Numbered from the stretch's first letter, positions 27,732 through 36,878 are shown. The stretch is 64,000 nt of DNA from Dysgonomonas mossii (GCF_004569505.1 NZ_SPPK01000001.1:62001-126000); one strand, 5' to 3'. Numbers and translations: made by a program. The notes: a model not told the origin generated them from the letters alone.

Positions 27732-29732
27732 TTACCATCGCAGAATAATTCTTTCGCCTAATTCTTTTGCCAGAATCTTTTTTATTTCGTCCATTTCCTT
27801 AAGCTTTTGCATAAGGATAATAGCTCCGTCCCAGTCTTTCTCCTTTTGTTTCTTTTCCAGATCTTCTTTGATCTCCTTCATCTGTTTAGATATATGAGCA
27901 TCTTTTAACTCGGTAACTGCACGAGGAACGTTTTTCCAGAGATGCTTTTCTTCGGCAAGAGGGGTGTCTTCCTTTTTAAGATTCTCACCAAATTGTTTTA
28001 TATGCAGTTTACTCAACTGATATCTGTCGCTTACCAACTCGGCTGCAATTTTGCTTATATGTGCGTCTGTATGAGCCAGAAAGTAACGGCTAGGGTTGAA
28101 ATACTCATTTGCCGAGTGTTCTATTGCATCTTCCAGTATTGTTTTATACAGAGGATTTGTAAACCAAAAACCATCTCTTTGCAAGTCAAATTTCACCCAA
28201 TCTATTACGGTTGTCGGCATATCGCCTGTCGCAGGATTATTTTCTCCTCCTTCTATCAATATTTCCATTCCATAACGGACAATAAAGTAGAGGATCGCCA
28301 ACTCAAACTTATCAATGTTAGTCTTTTTTACAACGGGTTTCCCTCTATGCGCTTCAGGCTGCGAGAGGTCAACGTTGATTGCCGATAGTTCCGGATCTAT
28401 TTTCGGCTGAGGAGCCTTCTCTAGGTGAGCAAGCCTTTTCTTATTTACTTCCTGAATAAGTATCCGTTCGTCTATATTCAGTAGTATACTGCAATCTTTT
28501 ATATATACACTGCGTATAATGTTGTCGGGGATAACCGCTATACTGCTTACTATGTCGGAGATAAGGGTTGCTCGCTTTATAGGGTCATTGCCTGCATCAT
28601 CTAATAGTAATTGTGTTTTGAAGCGTATGAAATCCACTTCATGTTCCTGTACATATTTTGTCAGCGACTCGGCATTTTGTTTGCGTGCAAATGAATCGGG
28701 GTCTTCACCATCAGGAAGGAGTACCACCTTTATTTTCATTCCTTCTTCAAGCAAGAGGTCTATCCCTCTCAGCGCCGCTTTTATACCCGCAGCATCACCA
28801 TCGTAGAGTATAGTTACATATTCTGTAAAGCGATGAATGAGCCTGATTTGTCCGTGAGTAAGTGCTGTCCCTGATGAAGCAACTACATTTTCTATACCTG
28901 CCTGATGCATTGATATCACGTCGGTGTATCCTTCTACCAGATAGCAGCAGTCGGCTTTGGTGATAGCTTGTTTTGCAAAATATATTCCATATAGTTCGCT
29001 GCCCTTGTGGTATATCTCACTTTCGGGAGAATTTACGTATTTTCCTGTGTTCTCTGCCTTTTTTAGAATACGTCCTCCAAAAGCAACAACTTTCCCCGAT
29101 AACGTGTGTACGGGAAATATAACTCGCCCTCGAAAACGGTCGATAAGAGCGCCGTTACTCTCACTTTTTATCGTGAGACCTGTTTTTACAAGGAATTCTT
29201 CTTTATAGCCATTTTTTATAGCTTCCTGCGTGAGGCTGTCTCTTTGTTCGAGACTGTACCCGAGTTGGAATTTCTGTATAATATCTTCACGGAATCCTCT
29301 CTCTTTAAAATAACTTAGACCTACAGATTTACCCTCGATATGTTCATGCAGAGTTTTTACAAAATGATTTCGGGCAAAGTCATTTAATATAAAAAGGCTT
29401 TCACGCTCGTTATAAGCCTGCTTCTGCTCATCGGTTAACTCCCGCTCTTGTATTTCGATGTTATACTTCTTTGCGAGATAACGTAGTGCATCGAAATAAG
29501 AGAGCTGCTCATGCTTCATAATGAAGTGAACAGCGGTTCCTCCTTCGCCACAAGCAAAGCATTTACATATATTCTTAGATGGAGAAACGTAGAATGACGG
29601 AGTTCTGTCTTCGTGGAACGGACACAGCCCTACATAATTAATACCTCTACGCTTGAGCGTAACAAACTGAGACACTACATCCACTACTTGTGCAGCATCT
29701 ATTATACGGTCTATGGTGGCTTGATCTATCAT
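27732..29732 (-). CDS. dnaG: DNA primase
   Basis: This 666-residue enzyme makes RNA primers at the replication fork. The N-terminal CHC2 zinc ribbon has Cys37-x2-His40 and Cys58-x2-Cys61 in LCPFHEDRTPSFYVS and KCFACGEGG. The RNA-polymerase/TOPRIM core has YLVEGYTDVISMHQ (about residues 262-275) and LYDGDAAGIKA. The C-terminal third is the DnaB-interacting helical region, ending with a Lys/Glu-rich coiled segment. It is transcribed alone, away from the YihY gene. Confidence 0.97.
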   Translation of the reverse strand: MIDQATIDRIIDAAQVVDVVSQFVTLKRRGINYVGLCPFHEDRTPSFYVSPSKNICKCFACGEGGTAVHFIMKHEQLSYFDALRYLAKKYNIEIQERELTDEQKQAYNERESLFILNDFARNHFVKTLHEHIEGKSVGLSYFKERGFREDIIQKFQLGYSLEQRDSLTQEAIKNGYKEEFLVKTGLTIKSESNGALIDRFRGRVIFPVHTLSGKVVAFGGRILKKAENTGKYVNSPESEIYHKGSELYGIYFAKQAITKADCCYLVEGYTDVISMHQAGIENVVASSGTALTHGQIRLIHRFTEYVTILYDGDAAGIKAALRGIDLLLEEGMKIKVVLLPDGEDPDSFARKQNAESLTKYVQEHEVDFIRFKTQLLLDDAGNDPIKRATLISDIVSSIAVIPDNIIRSVYIKDCSILLNIDERILIQEVNKKRLAHLEKAPQPKIDPELSAINVDLSQPEAHRGKPVVKKTNIDKFELAILYFIVRYGMEILIEGGENNPATGDMPTTVIDWVKFDLQRDGFWFTNPLYKTILEDAIEHSANEYFNPSRYFLAHTDAHISKIAAELVSDRYQLSKLHIKQFGENLKKEDTPLAEEKHLWKNVPRAVTELKDAHISKQMKEIKEDLEKKQKEKDWDGAIILMQKLKEMDEIKKILAKELGERIILRW

Positions 29733-29988
29733 TGTTATTTACTAACACGAAAGTAATAAAAATATCCCAGTATAGATATTTTATATTTCTATGCCAAAGT
29801 TAAATTATACTTATCGGTCTTCCTCTTTCGTGAATATTCTACACAGTGTCTCTTATGGTTAGGTTATTGGTCTAGTGTAGAGATTTTTTACAAATTTTAG
29901 TAATGAAGATTGATCTTATTGGTAGATATATTTGTTACTATTTTTTAAGATTCTATCTATCAAGTATGTTTACTTATAAAGAACAAGC

Positions 29989-29996
29989 TATATTTG
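29989..29996 (+). promoter_or_regulatory. Candidate -7 element for the YihY-type gene
   Basis: TATATTTG at 26 bases before the ATG at 30022 matches TAnnTTTG. No clear -33 TTTG is visible. Confidence 0.45.
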
Positions 29997-30021
29997 TAAA
30001 TATTTCGGATAAAAATCTCGT

Positions 30022-31341
30022 ATGATTGAAAGAATAAAAGAGTTTGTAAAAAGAGTAATTCGATTTCTTAGGTATGATATCTGGCGGATAAACAAGCGCG
30101 AGAGATCGTCTCGTAAAATGGGATTGTACGATATTATTAAGTCTTTTATCCTAGCCATCAGGAATATTGATGGAGAGCAACTTTTTACACGTGCATCAGC
30201 ATTGACATATAGCACCTTACTGTCTATCGTCCCCATGCTAGCTGTATTGTTTGCCATAGCTCGAGGCTTTGGTTTTCAGAATATTGTAAAGACTCAACTC
30301 TTTAGCTATTTTGCAGGACAAGAAGAGATATTGAATAAGGCGACAGCTTTTATCGACAAATCGATCGAATATGCTCAGGGTGGGATTTTCTTGGGCGTCG
30401 GCGTCATCTTGTTATTATATACTGTAATCAATCTGCTTTCGAACATAGAAGATAACTTCAATAAAATATGGCAGATAAAAAAAGGACGTACCTATTTTCG
30501 GATGTTCACGGACTATCTGGCTCTTATCATTATTGCGCCTGTTTTTCTTATATGCAATGCCGGGGTTAATATTCTTTTGAGCACTACAGCCGAGCAACAG
30601 TATATACTGGGACTGGTTATTGGTCCTTTTATGAAAGTTGTTCCTTTTCTTATTACCATTTTACTCTTTACAATACTATATATCTATATTCCTAATACGA
30701 AGGTTAAGTTTACCAGTGCCTTATTAGGCGGTGTGTTTACGGGTATATGTTTTCAGGTATTCCAAATGCTGTATATCGGTGGTCAGATTTGGATCTCTAA
30801 ATACAATGCTATATATGGTAGTTTTGCTGCTTTGCCTTTGTTGCTGCTATGGTTGCAACTGACATGGTTTTTTGTGTTGTTTGGTGTGCAGCTATCTTTT
30901 GCTTATCAGAATGTAAATAAGTTTAGTTTCGAGCATGAAACTTCTAAAATAAGTCGTCGCTATAAGGATTTTGTTGCATTACTAATAATGACTTTGATTG
31001 TTAAGCGGTTTGAAAAAGGCGATATGCCTTATACTGCTGATGAACTTTCGGAGCAATATAAAATTCCGACAAAATTGACTAGTGATACTCTTTTTTATTT
31101 GCAGGATATCGGTCTTATTGTAGAGACTCCATCTCAAAACGCATTAGTACCCGCTTTTATACCTGCTTTGGATATCAATCATATTACCGTAAGTTATCTG
31201 TTTGAGAAAATAGAGATGTATGGTTCAGAGGATTTTGTGATTGATACAAATGCAAAATTCAGGAAAGAGTGGGAGACTATTTTAGAAATTAAAGAGCTTT
31301 CGGATAGCGAAAATGGGGACAAACTGCTCAAAAATTTATAA
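30022..31341 (+). CDS. YihY/UPF0761-family membrane protein
   Basis: This 439-residue integral membrane protein has the family start ALTYSTLLSIVPMLAVLFAIARGFG (split over residues 55-80) and about six helices up to residue 300, including FGVQLSFAYQN. Long called ribonuclease BN by mistake; the true role of the family is unclear. The last ~120 residues form a winged-helix-like cytoplasmic domain (FEKGDMPYTADELSEQYKIP, LTSDTLFYLQDIGLIVET), seen in longer members of the family. The MATE gene follows after 9 bases. Confidence 0.9.
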   Translation: MIERIKEFVKRVIRFLRYDIWRINKRERSSRKMGLYDIIKSFILAIRNIDGEQLFTRASALTYSTLLSIVPMLAVLFAIARGFGFQNIVKTQLFSYFAGQEEILNKATAFIDKSIEYAQGGIFLGVGVILLLYTVINLLSNIEDNFNKIWQIKKGRTYFRMFTDYLALIIIAPVFLICNAGVNILLSTTAEQQYILGLVIGPFMKVVPFLITILLFTILYIYIPNTKVKFTSALLGGVFTGICFQVFQMLYIGGQIWISKYNAIYGSFAALPLLLLWLQLTWFFVLFGVQLSFAYQNVNKFSFEHETSKISRRYKDFVALLIMTLIVKRFEKGDMPYTADELSEQYKIPTKLTSDTLFYLQDIGLIVETPSQNALVPAFIPALDINHITVSYLFEKIEMYGSEDFVIDTNAKFRKEWETILEIKELSDSENGDKLLKNL

Positions 31342-31350
31342 TTCATACAC

Positions 31351-32724
31351 GTGAAATCAGGTATTCATAATCTTACCGAGGGAAAAATATTCTCTACCTT
31401 AATACGCTTGGCTTTGCCTCTGATGGGTACAAGCTTTTTACAGATGGCTTACACGCTGATGGCTATGTCGTGGGTTGGCAGGCTGGGTACTGTGTCTCAC
31501 CCCGAAATAGCAACCAAATCGGAAGCTGCAATCGGTGCTATAGGTATGTTGTTGTGGTTGACTTCATCGGTCGCATATCTGGCTATGATCGGATCGGAGG
31601 TCGCAGTCGGTCAATCGATAGGTGCGAAGAAAATGAAACGTGCAGCTATATACGCCTCACATTCTACAACTATCTCTATTGTGCTTAGCGTGGTATGGGT
31701 ATCTACACTCTTTGTTTTTGCTAATTCTATCTTGTCTTTTTTCAAATTATCTGCTGATATTACAGCCGATGCGGTGCTTTATTTACGAATACTCACTATT
31801 AGTCTTCCGTTTCAGTTCTTGTCATACAATTTCGCAGGGATATACAATGGTGCAGGGCGAAGTACTGTTCCGTTCAAAAATAATGCAGCCGGGCTCGTGT
31901 TAAATATGATACTCGACCCTATTTTGATGTTTGGTATGGGGATGGGATTGCACGGTGCCGCTATTGGCACAGTTGCTGCACAATTGTTTGTGTTTTCTTT
32001 GTTCTTTTATCAGATTAAATATGGTAATCGTATTTTAGGCGATTTCTCCTTCTTTATTAAGCCGAAAGGTATTTACCTTAAACGCATAATTTTTCTGGGA
32101 ACGCCTGTTTCAATAATGAACTCATTGTATGCCATCATCAATATGAATCTGGCTCGTGTGGCTTCTATTCATGGCGGTCATTTAGGCATGATGGCTCAGA
32201 CAACGGGAGGACAGATAGAGGCCGTTACGTGGAATACATCACAGGGATTTTCTACGGCGCTGAGTGCCTTTGTTGCTCAGAACTATGCTGCTAATAAATT
32301 GGAAAGAGGTAAAAAGGCATATATCTATACGATACGTGTTATGTTTACCTTGGGTGTTTTTGTCAGTATTGCATTTATTTTGTTTGGTGCTCAAATTTTT
32401 GGAATTATTGTTCCTGAAGAGAATGCTATGCGAGCCGGAGCCGAATATTTGTTTGTTATGGGCTTGGTTCAGATTTTTATGATGTTTGAGTTGACTACAC
32501 AAGGTATGTTTAATGGTATTGGCCGCACAGTAGAGCCTGCCGTGATAAGCATCACATTCAATGCGCTACGCATCCCTTTGGCTTATTATCTGGCTTCGCA
32601 AATGGGCATTGTTGGGGTGTGGTGGGCAATTGCTATATCTACGGTTTGTAAAGGTATAATACTGCCTGTTTGGTTTACAGTAGTCTATAAAAGAGTACAA
32701 AAACGAAGACCTAAGATAGCATAA
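31351..32724 (+). CDS. MATE-family efflux transporter
   Basis: This 457-residue inner-membrane transporter has twelve hydrophobic segments and the duplicated MATE fold (LPLMGTSFLQMAYTLM near the start, IYNGAGRSTVPFKNNAAGLVLN around residue 170, TQGMFNGIGRTVEPA near 385). It exports organic cations or drugs using a Na+ or H+ gradient. The start codon is GTG at 31351, 9 bases after the YihY-type gene, which indicates co-transcription. Substrate is not predictable. Confidence 0.92.
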   Translation: MKSGIHNLTEGKIFSTLIRLALPLMGTSFLQMAYTLMAMSWVGRLGTVSHPEIATKSEAAIGAIGMLLWLTSSVAYLAMIGSEVAVGQSIGAKKMKRAAIYASHSTTISIVLSVVWVSTLFVFANSILSFFKLSADITADAVLYLRILTISLPFQFLSYNFAGIYNGAGRSTVPFKNNAAGLVLNMILDPILMFGMGMGLHGAAIGTVAAQLFVFSLFFYQIKYGNRILGDFSFFIKPKGIYLKRIIFLGTPVSIMNSLYAIINMNLARVASIHGGHLGMMAQTTGGQIEAVTWNTSQGFSTALSAFVAQNYAANKLERGKKAYIYTIRVMFTLGVFVSIAFILFGAQIFGIIVPEENAMRAGAEYLFVMGLVQIFMMFELTTQGMFNGIGRTVEPAVISITFNALRIPLAYYLASQMGIVGVWWAIAISTVCKGIILPVWFTVVYKRVQKRRPKIA

Positions 32725-32736
32725 TCAGAATAAAAA

Positions 32737-32756
32737 AAGAGGCTTTAAAGCCTCTT
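32737..32756 (-). terminator. Terminator between the MATE gene and queF
   Basis: A perfect 20-base palindrome (AAGAGGCTTTAAAGCCTCTT) preceded by an A-run on the plus strand, which becomes a T-run on the minus strand just after the queF stop. It ends the que transcript and may also stop the MATE transcript. Confidence 0.85.
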
Positions 32757-32758
32757 AA

Positions 32759-33226
32759 CTATTTATATATTTGCTGTGGGTTATGATTTATCAGACGCTC
32801 TTCTGCCAGTCGTTCAAACTTCGTACCCGGACGTCCATAGTTGCAAAACGGATAAATACTAATGCCTCCACGTGGCGTAAATATTCCTACCACTTCAATA
32901 TACTTCGGATTCATCAGTTCAATAAGGTCTTTCATCATAATATTTACACAGTCTTCATGGAATGCCCCATGATTGCGAAAGCTAAATAAGTATAACTTAA
33001 GACTCTTGCTTTCTACCATTTTCACATCAGGTATGTAGTTGATGTGTATTGTTGCAAAATCGGGTTGTCCGGTAATAGGGCATAGGCTTGTAAACTCCGG
33101 GCAATTGAATGTTACCCAATAGTCATTTCCCTGATGTTTGTTTTCGAAGGCTTCTAATACATCAGGAGCATAATTATCTTTATATTCGGTTTTTCCGCCT
33201 AAATGGCTAAGTCCTTCTATTGTCAT
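32759..33226 (-). CDS. queF: NADPH-dependent preQ0 reductase
   Basis: This 155-residue enzyme reduces 7-cyano-7-deazaguanine to 7-aminomethyl-7-deazaguanine in queuosine synthesis. The type I QueF motifs are complete: [18 protein letters not shown], with the catalytic Cys in SLCP, and the NADPH signature [16 protein letters not shown]. The short, single-domain length is as in the Bacillus enzyme. It starts one base after queC ends. Confidence 0.97.
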   Translation of the reverse strand: MTIEGLSHLGGKTEYKDNYAPDVLEAFENKHQGNDYWVTFNCPEFTSLCPITGQPDFATIHINYIPDVKMVESKSLKLYLFSFRNHGAFHEDCVNIMMKDLIELMNPKYIEVVGIFTPRGGISIYPFCNYGRPGTKFERLAEERLINHNPQQIYK

Positions 33227-33227
33227 A

Positions 33228-33884
33228 TTATAGTTTTGTCTTTAGATAGTTGTCTAATCCTTGTTTACGCAATTTGCAAGAAGGGCAGTGTCCGCAACCA
33301 TCGGCAATGATACCGTTGTAGCAGGTCAGGGTTTGAGTACGAATGATATCGAAAACACCCAGCTCATCAGCTAATTGCCATACTGCAGTTTTGTCTCTCC
33401 ACATCAATGGCGTATGTATCTGGAAATGTTCGTCCATTGCCAGATTAATAGAAGCATTTGCTGAAAGTATAAATGTATCTCTACAGTCGGGATAACCACT
33501 GTAGTCGGCTTCTGATACTCCTGTTACAATGTGGCGTATACCGTGCGAGCGAGCAATTACAGCCGCAAAAGTAAGAAATAATAGATTACGTCCAGGTACA
33601 AACGTATTTGGGTAAGAGTCTGCCGGTTTTTCCTGATCCATAACAATATCGCTTGTCAAAGAGTTGACGGATAGTTGACTAATAATAGATGCATCCAGTA
33701 GCTGGAACGGTACATTGGCTTTTTCGGCAATAGCCTTTGCTACTTCCACTTCTTTGGAGTGACGTTGTCCGTAGGTAAAACACAGCGTACGAACGGATGA
33801 GAAATTTTCAAGAGCCCAGTAGAGGCATGTTGTTGAATCTTGTCCACCCGAAAACAAGACCAACGCTGATTCTGTTTTATTCAT
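33228..33884 (-). CDS. queC: 7-cyano-7-deazaguanine synthase
   Basis: This 218-residue enzyme makes preQ0 from 7-carboxy-7-deazaguanine, ammonia and ATP. The PP-loop ATP motif FSGGQDSTT is at residues 11-19, and the zinc site Cys-x8-Cys-x2-Cys-x2-Cys is intact near the C-terminus ([16 protein letters not shown]). It leads a two-gene unit with queF, while queD and queE are not here. Confidence 0.97.
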   Translation of the reverse strand: MNKTESALVLFSGGQDSTTCLYWALENFSSVRTLCFTYGQRHSKEVEVAKAIAEKANVPFQLLDASIISQLSVNSLTSDIVMDQEKPADSYPNTFVPGRNLLFLTFAAVIARSHGIRHIVTGVSEADYSGYPDCRDTFILSANASINLAMDEHFQIHTPLMWRDKTAVWQLADELGVFDIIRTQTLTCYNGIIADGCGHCPSCKLRKQGLDNYLKTKL

Positions 33885-33949
33885 TCTATAACTTTGTTTT
33901 TTACGTGGTTAATCCTAAGATACACGGAGGAGAAATCTCTCTTCGGCTA

Positions 33950-33957
33950 CAAAAGTA
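33950..33957 (-). promoter_or_regulatory. Candidate -7 element for queC-queF
   Basis: On the minus strand it reads TACTTTTG (TAnnTTTG), about 65 bases upstream of the queC start. The leader holds a small purine/pyrimidine hairpin, but I cannot fit it to a preQ1 riboswitch. Confidence 0.5.
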
Positions 33958-33992
33958 AGGAATAATAGGTGAAAAATGAAAAGTGAAAACGA

Positions 33993-34031
33993 AAAAGAGT
34001 TGTATCCTTATTTTGGGGATACAGCTCTTTT
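33993..34031 (-). terminator. Rho-independent terminator after the BlaR1-like gene
   Basis: A 15-bp stem with one G-U pair (33993-34007 with 34017-34031) lies 18 bases beyond the BlaR1-like stop and is followed by a T-run on the minus strand. Confidence 0.85.
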
Positions 34032-34048
34032 TGATACTTTAAGATTAT

Positions 34049-35683
34049 TTATTGGGGCTTGATTCCATTTAGCAGTAGAACCATACCGATTATACTCTGT
34101 TGGATTGTTTCACCATTCAGGTTTTCAGTGTTTTTAGATATATTTTTTTGAAACGGTCCCGGAGTGGCAGACTCTTGTCCGATTTTTTTATCACCATTAT
34201 AGTAATTTGCCGAATCCAAGTCTATAACGATATAACCGTCTTTTTCGCTGAAATTTTTCCAGTCATCAAAGTTGATTCTCTTTCCGTTCCGATAGGCTTC
34301 TATCCTGTATTTATCCAAATCGATTGATTTAAAAAAAGCTTCTTCGCTTCCTGCTGTATTTATCATATCCTTTTGTTTTTCATGGGATATGGCATATGCA
34401 GCTATCATTCTGCGTTGTATTGTTGCTGCGTTTAAATTTTTGGTGTTTTCTGCAATGTGAATTGTTCCTCCGTGAGTATAGGATAGCATTTTATCACCTT
34501 TGTAATAAAATGCGGAGTCTGACGTAACAAGAATCTTGCCGTCTTTTCTTTCAAAGTTTTTCCATGAATTAAAATCGATTCTTTTGCCCTTTTTGTAGGC
34601 TTCTACCCTATACTTTTTCAGGTCGATAGTGTCGGAAGGGTGGGTGACAGTTTTTTGTTGTTCGACGTTTATTTCCGAATTTTCGGCTACCTCAGTTTTC
34701 TCATCAGTCTTGTCGGTCTTTTGCGGATAAGCATTTTTTTCTATACCTTCAGCGTCTGAAAGCTCGTCCAATTTACTTGTTAGTTGAGGGTGGGCAAAAA
34801 CTGATACGGCAATTGCAAATACAGGAACCAGAAGTAGATACTTCATTTTTGCATGCGGATTGTTGTTTTCTTTTAACATCATAGTGATTCTTTTTTCGAG
34901 TTTACTGTGGTTAAAGCTGTTGGTCATAAAGGTGAGATGTTGTGAGCCGACAGCTTTTTTAATTAATAAAATTTGATATGTTTTAGTATCGATACCTGAT
35001 TTTAGTACACAGTTATCTGCTTCAAATTCGTGAACATTACGCAGTTCTCTTCTAAAAAGCCACGCAAAGGGGTTGTACCATTGAAAAAGTACGAAAAGCT
35101 CTGAAAAGAGCAAGTCTAATGAGTGCCTATTCTTTATGTGCGATAATTCGTGAGTCAGTACTATTTCTTTGTTTTCATTATAATCTTTTCGCGATATGAT
35201 AACGTAATTCATCCAGCTGAATGAAGGGATGTCTTTATCTGTAATAAGAATATTGATTTCGTCTGTTTTCAGTCTTTCGCATCCCTTTATCATAGCCAAT
35301 ATGTGCAAAGTAGAGTAAGTGTTACGTATCAGTATAAAGAGTGCTCCTGCCAGATAAATGATTCCCACTATCCTAATCCAATCTATTGTTGCATGTTCTG
35401 CGACTACTATAGAAGTGGCGGAGGTGGCGGGGATGAATTCTATCGGAGCCGATTCGCTGGTCAGTGATGATTCGTATGCGGCAATGGTCTGATGTACTTC
35501 GTTTAGTGCAGAGGTTTTTATTTTTATAAGAAAGATAAAAAGGCTGCTGATATAAAATAAAAGAATACAAAATCTGTTTATTCTGAAAAATTTATTCCGG
35601 CTATATACCAGTTTATATATTATATAGAAGAAGAATAAAGCACAGGAAACCTTGGTGCTGTATATTAATAAGTCTGCCATCAC
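34049..35683 (-). CDS. BlaR1-like M56 membrane metallopeptidase sensor
   Basis: This 544-residue inner-membrane sensor has helices at about 5-25, 37-55 and 103-120, then a cytoplasmic M56 peptidase domain with the zinc motif HELSH (178-182) and EFEADN downstream, and a helix near 280-297 (YLLLVPVFAIAVSVFA). In BlaR1 systems the signal triggers cleavage of the BlaI repressor. The outer domain here is not a penicillin-binding domain. It contains two copies of a ~50-residue unit (about 352-400 and 455-503), each reading IDL-K-YR-EAY-GKRI-F-WKNF-KDG then YY-GDK. The signal is unknown. The start overlaps the BlaI-like stop by 4 bases. Confidence 0.88.
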   Translation of the reverse strand: MMADLLIYSTKVSCALFFFYIIYKLVYSRNKFFRINRFCILLFYISSLFIFLIKIKTSALNEVHQTIAAYESSLTSESAPIEFIPATSATSIVVAEHATIDWIRIVGIIYLAGALFILIRNTYSTLHILAMIKGCERLKTDEINILITDKDIPSFSWMNYVIISRKDYNENKEIVLTHELSHIKNRHSLDLLFSELFVLFQWYNPFAWLFRRELRNVHEFEADNCVLKSGIDTKTYQILLIKKAVGSQHLTFMTNSFNHSKLEKRITMMLKENNNPHAKMKYLLLVPVFAIAVSVFAHPQLTSKLDELSDAEGIEKNAYPQKTDKTDEKTEVAENSEINVEQQKTVTHPSDTIDLKKYRVEAYKKGKRIDFNSWKNFERKDGKILVTSDSAFYYKGDKMLSYTHGGTIHIAENTKNLNAATIQRRMIAAYAISHEKQKDMINTAGSEEAFFKSIDLDKYRIEAYRNGKRINFDDWKNFSEKDGYIVIDLDSANYYNGDKKIGQESATPGPFQKNISKNTENLNGETIQQSIIGMVLLLNGIKPQ

Positions 35684-36051
35684 TTTTTATTTTTAGCTGC
35701 ATTTTCCACTTTTTCTATTAACCCCTTTAGGTCTTCGACGGAAATTTTCTCTTCTTCGACAAGTGAAGATACTGCTCCCAAATAAGAGTTGTTGAAGTAT
35801 TCGCTGATTATCTTTGTCAGTGTGTTTTTTTTGAAGCTATCCTTGCTTACCAGTGCATAATACCTGTAAGCTTTTCCTGTAGGTTCGTAGCCCACATAGC
35901 CTTTGTCCTCAAGTATACGAATTAATGTTGATATTGTGTTTACATGAGGTTTTGGGTCATCATACAGATCTTGAATGTCTTTGACTCGCATAGGACCTTG
36001 CGACCAAAGAATGTCCATTATTTCCTCTTCTTTTTTTGTTAGGTTTTTCAT
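35680..36051 (-). CDS. BlaI/MecI-family transcriptional repressor
   Basis: This 123-residue winged-helix repressor has the family start LTKKEEEIMDILWSQGPMRVKDIQ and the recognition helix region PHVNTISTLIRILEDKGYVGYE. The C-terminal half is the dimerisation region that BlaR1-type peptidases cut. It precedes and overlaps the BlaR1-like gene, the normal arrangement. Twin palindromes directly upstream are the likely operators, so the pair should repress itself. Confidence 0.93.
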   Translation of the reverse strand: MKNLTKKEEEIMDILWSQGPMRVKDIQDLYDDPKPHVNTISTLIRILEDKGYVGYEPTGKAYRYYALVSKDSFKKNTLTKIISEYFNNSYLGAVSSLVEEEKISVEDLKGLIEKVENAAKNKK

Positions 36052-36070
36052 GTTAGATATTTATTTAAAA

Positions 36071-36113
36071 CAAATATAACTAAATGTTTTAGTTGTAACT
36101 ATGTTTTTTAGTT
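36071..36113 (-). promoter_or_regulatory. Promoter and twin operators of the BlaI/BlaR1-like pair
   Basis: On the minus strand 36078-36071 reads TATATTTG (-7 element), 20 bases before the BlaI-like start. Two 17-base palindromes follow upstream: AACTAAATGTTTTAGTT at 36078-36094 and AACTATGTTTTTTAGTT at 36097-36113, spaced 19 bases apart. Their position over the -7 to -33 interval suits a repressor that blocks RNA polymerase. Confidence 0.75.
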
Positions 36114-36257
36114 AAAAGGTGTTCTCTGAAGAATTATTGTATTCAAAATCAATGTTTAGCTATATTTATAGTAGTATATTATTTAAGACGAAGAAAAAGA
36201 GTGATTAATAAAAGCTAATTTTTCTTAGATTAATTTTCTTAAAAAGAATAATTATTA

Positions 36258-36265
36258 TACTTTTG
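36258..36265 (+). promoter_or_regulatory. Promoter of tRNA-Lys
   Basis: TACTTTTG (TAnnTTTG) ends 12 bases before the mature tRNA. TTTT at 36234-36237 lies 20 bases upstream in the -33 position. Confidence 0.6.
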
Positions 36266-36277
36266 CACTCACCAAAC

Positions 36278-36350
36278 GACTCCGTAGCTCAGCTGGTAGA
36301 GCAATTGACTCTTAATCAATGGGTCGAGGGTTCGAGCCCCTCCGGGGTCA
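36278..36350 (+). tRNA. tRNA-Lys (anticodon CUU)
   Basis: The 73-base cloverleaf is complete: 7-bp acceptor stem (GACTCCG with CGGGGTC, one G-U pair), D-arm GCTC-AGCTGGTA-GAGC, anticodon arm ATTGA-CTCTTAA-TCAAT with anticodon CTT, and T-arm GAGGG-TTCGAGC-CCCTC. CCA is not encoded. The start of prophage-type genes a few hundred bases downstream suggests that this gene is the integration site. Confidence 0.96.
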
Positions 36351-36365
36351 CAATGGGTGTTTGTA

Positions 36366-36398
36366 AGTGGCTGTATATTATTGTTATATGCAGCCACT
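36366..36398 (+). terminator. Hairpin downstream of tRNA-Lys
   Basis: A 13-bp stem with one G-U pair (36366-36378 with 36386-36398) is followed by GTTTATTT. It probably ends the tRNA transcript. It lies where the attachment site would be expected. Confidence 0.6.
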
Positions 36399-36495
36399 GT
36401 TTATTTGGGGCGGTTGTTGGGGCGGTTGTTTGTTGGCTACTTATTTATTATATCACTAAGTATCGAAAATATATCCACCTTATACTATATGAAAA

Positions 36496-36530
36496 ATAGA
36501 GGCTTTTAAATCAAATTTAAAGGCCTCTAT
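36496..36530 (-). terminator. Terminator of the leftward prophage early transcript
   Basis: A 16-bp stem with one G-U pair (36496-36511 with 36515-36530) and a 3-base loop. On the minus strand it is followed by five T residues, so it stops the prophage transcript before it reaches the tRNA gene. Confidence 0.82.
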
Positions 36531-36606
36531 CCTAAATAGCACGTTAGTTATGCTTTCCTTATCGAAAGTTCGTCATATCGAAAATTCGATTAAAATAATG
36601 ATGCTT

Positions 36607-36876
36607 TTAACTCCATTCAGAACAAGCAACGATATCAGATTCTGTATATTTTTCCCTATCTATAAGTTTCTTTAATGATATATCTTTTCCGGATAAATCA
36701 TCATGTATTATTATTGATGATAATTCATTTAATGCAACCTCTGATATATGGTCTATACAATCTGTCTCAGCATTCATTTTAGTAACATATTCTCCTATTG
36801 CGTCACTCTCATTTTTTGCTATTACATAAGTTATAACGCCTCCGTCGTCGATCTTGAATACTTTCATGTCATTCAT
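36607..36876 (-). CDS. Prophage hypothetical protein
   Basis: This 89-residue protein (start MNDMKVFKIDDGG) is last in the leftward early unit. I take the ATG at 36876 because it has an A-rich leader and follows the stop of the upstream gene; an in-frame ATG at 36894 would overlap that gene. It reads like a small mixed alpha/beta protein, with an ITYVIAKNESDAIGEYV segment typical of short phage proteins that handle signals at their N-terminus. No family is recognised. Confidence 0.65.
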   Translation of the reverse strand: MNDMKVFKIDDGGVITYVIAKNESDAIGEYVTKMNAETDCIDHISEVALNELSSIIIHDDLSGKDISLKKLIDREKYTESDIVACSEWS

Positions 36877-36878
36877 TT

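Noticed and set aside
33885..33949. Possible preQ1 riboswitch before queC
   Set aside because: The leader has a small hairpin but neither the stem-loop nor the A-rich tail of class I preQ1 riboswitches can be fitted.
36263..36499. Plus-strand frame of 78 codons running through tRNA-Lys
   Set aside because: It overlaps the complete tRNA and the downstream hairpin, so it cannot be a normal coding gene.
36351..36606. Search for an integrase or its remnant right after the tRNA
   Set aside because: No tyrosine or serine recombinase pattern is seen on either strand in this gap, only hairpins and a GGGGCGGTTGTT direct repeat at 36408-36430.
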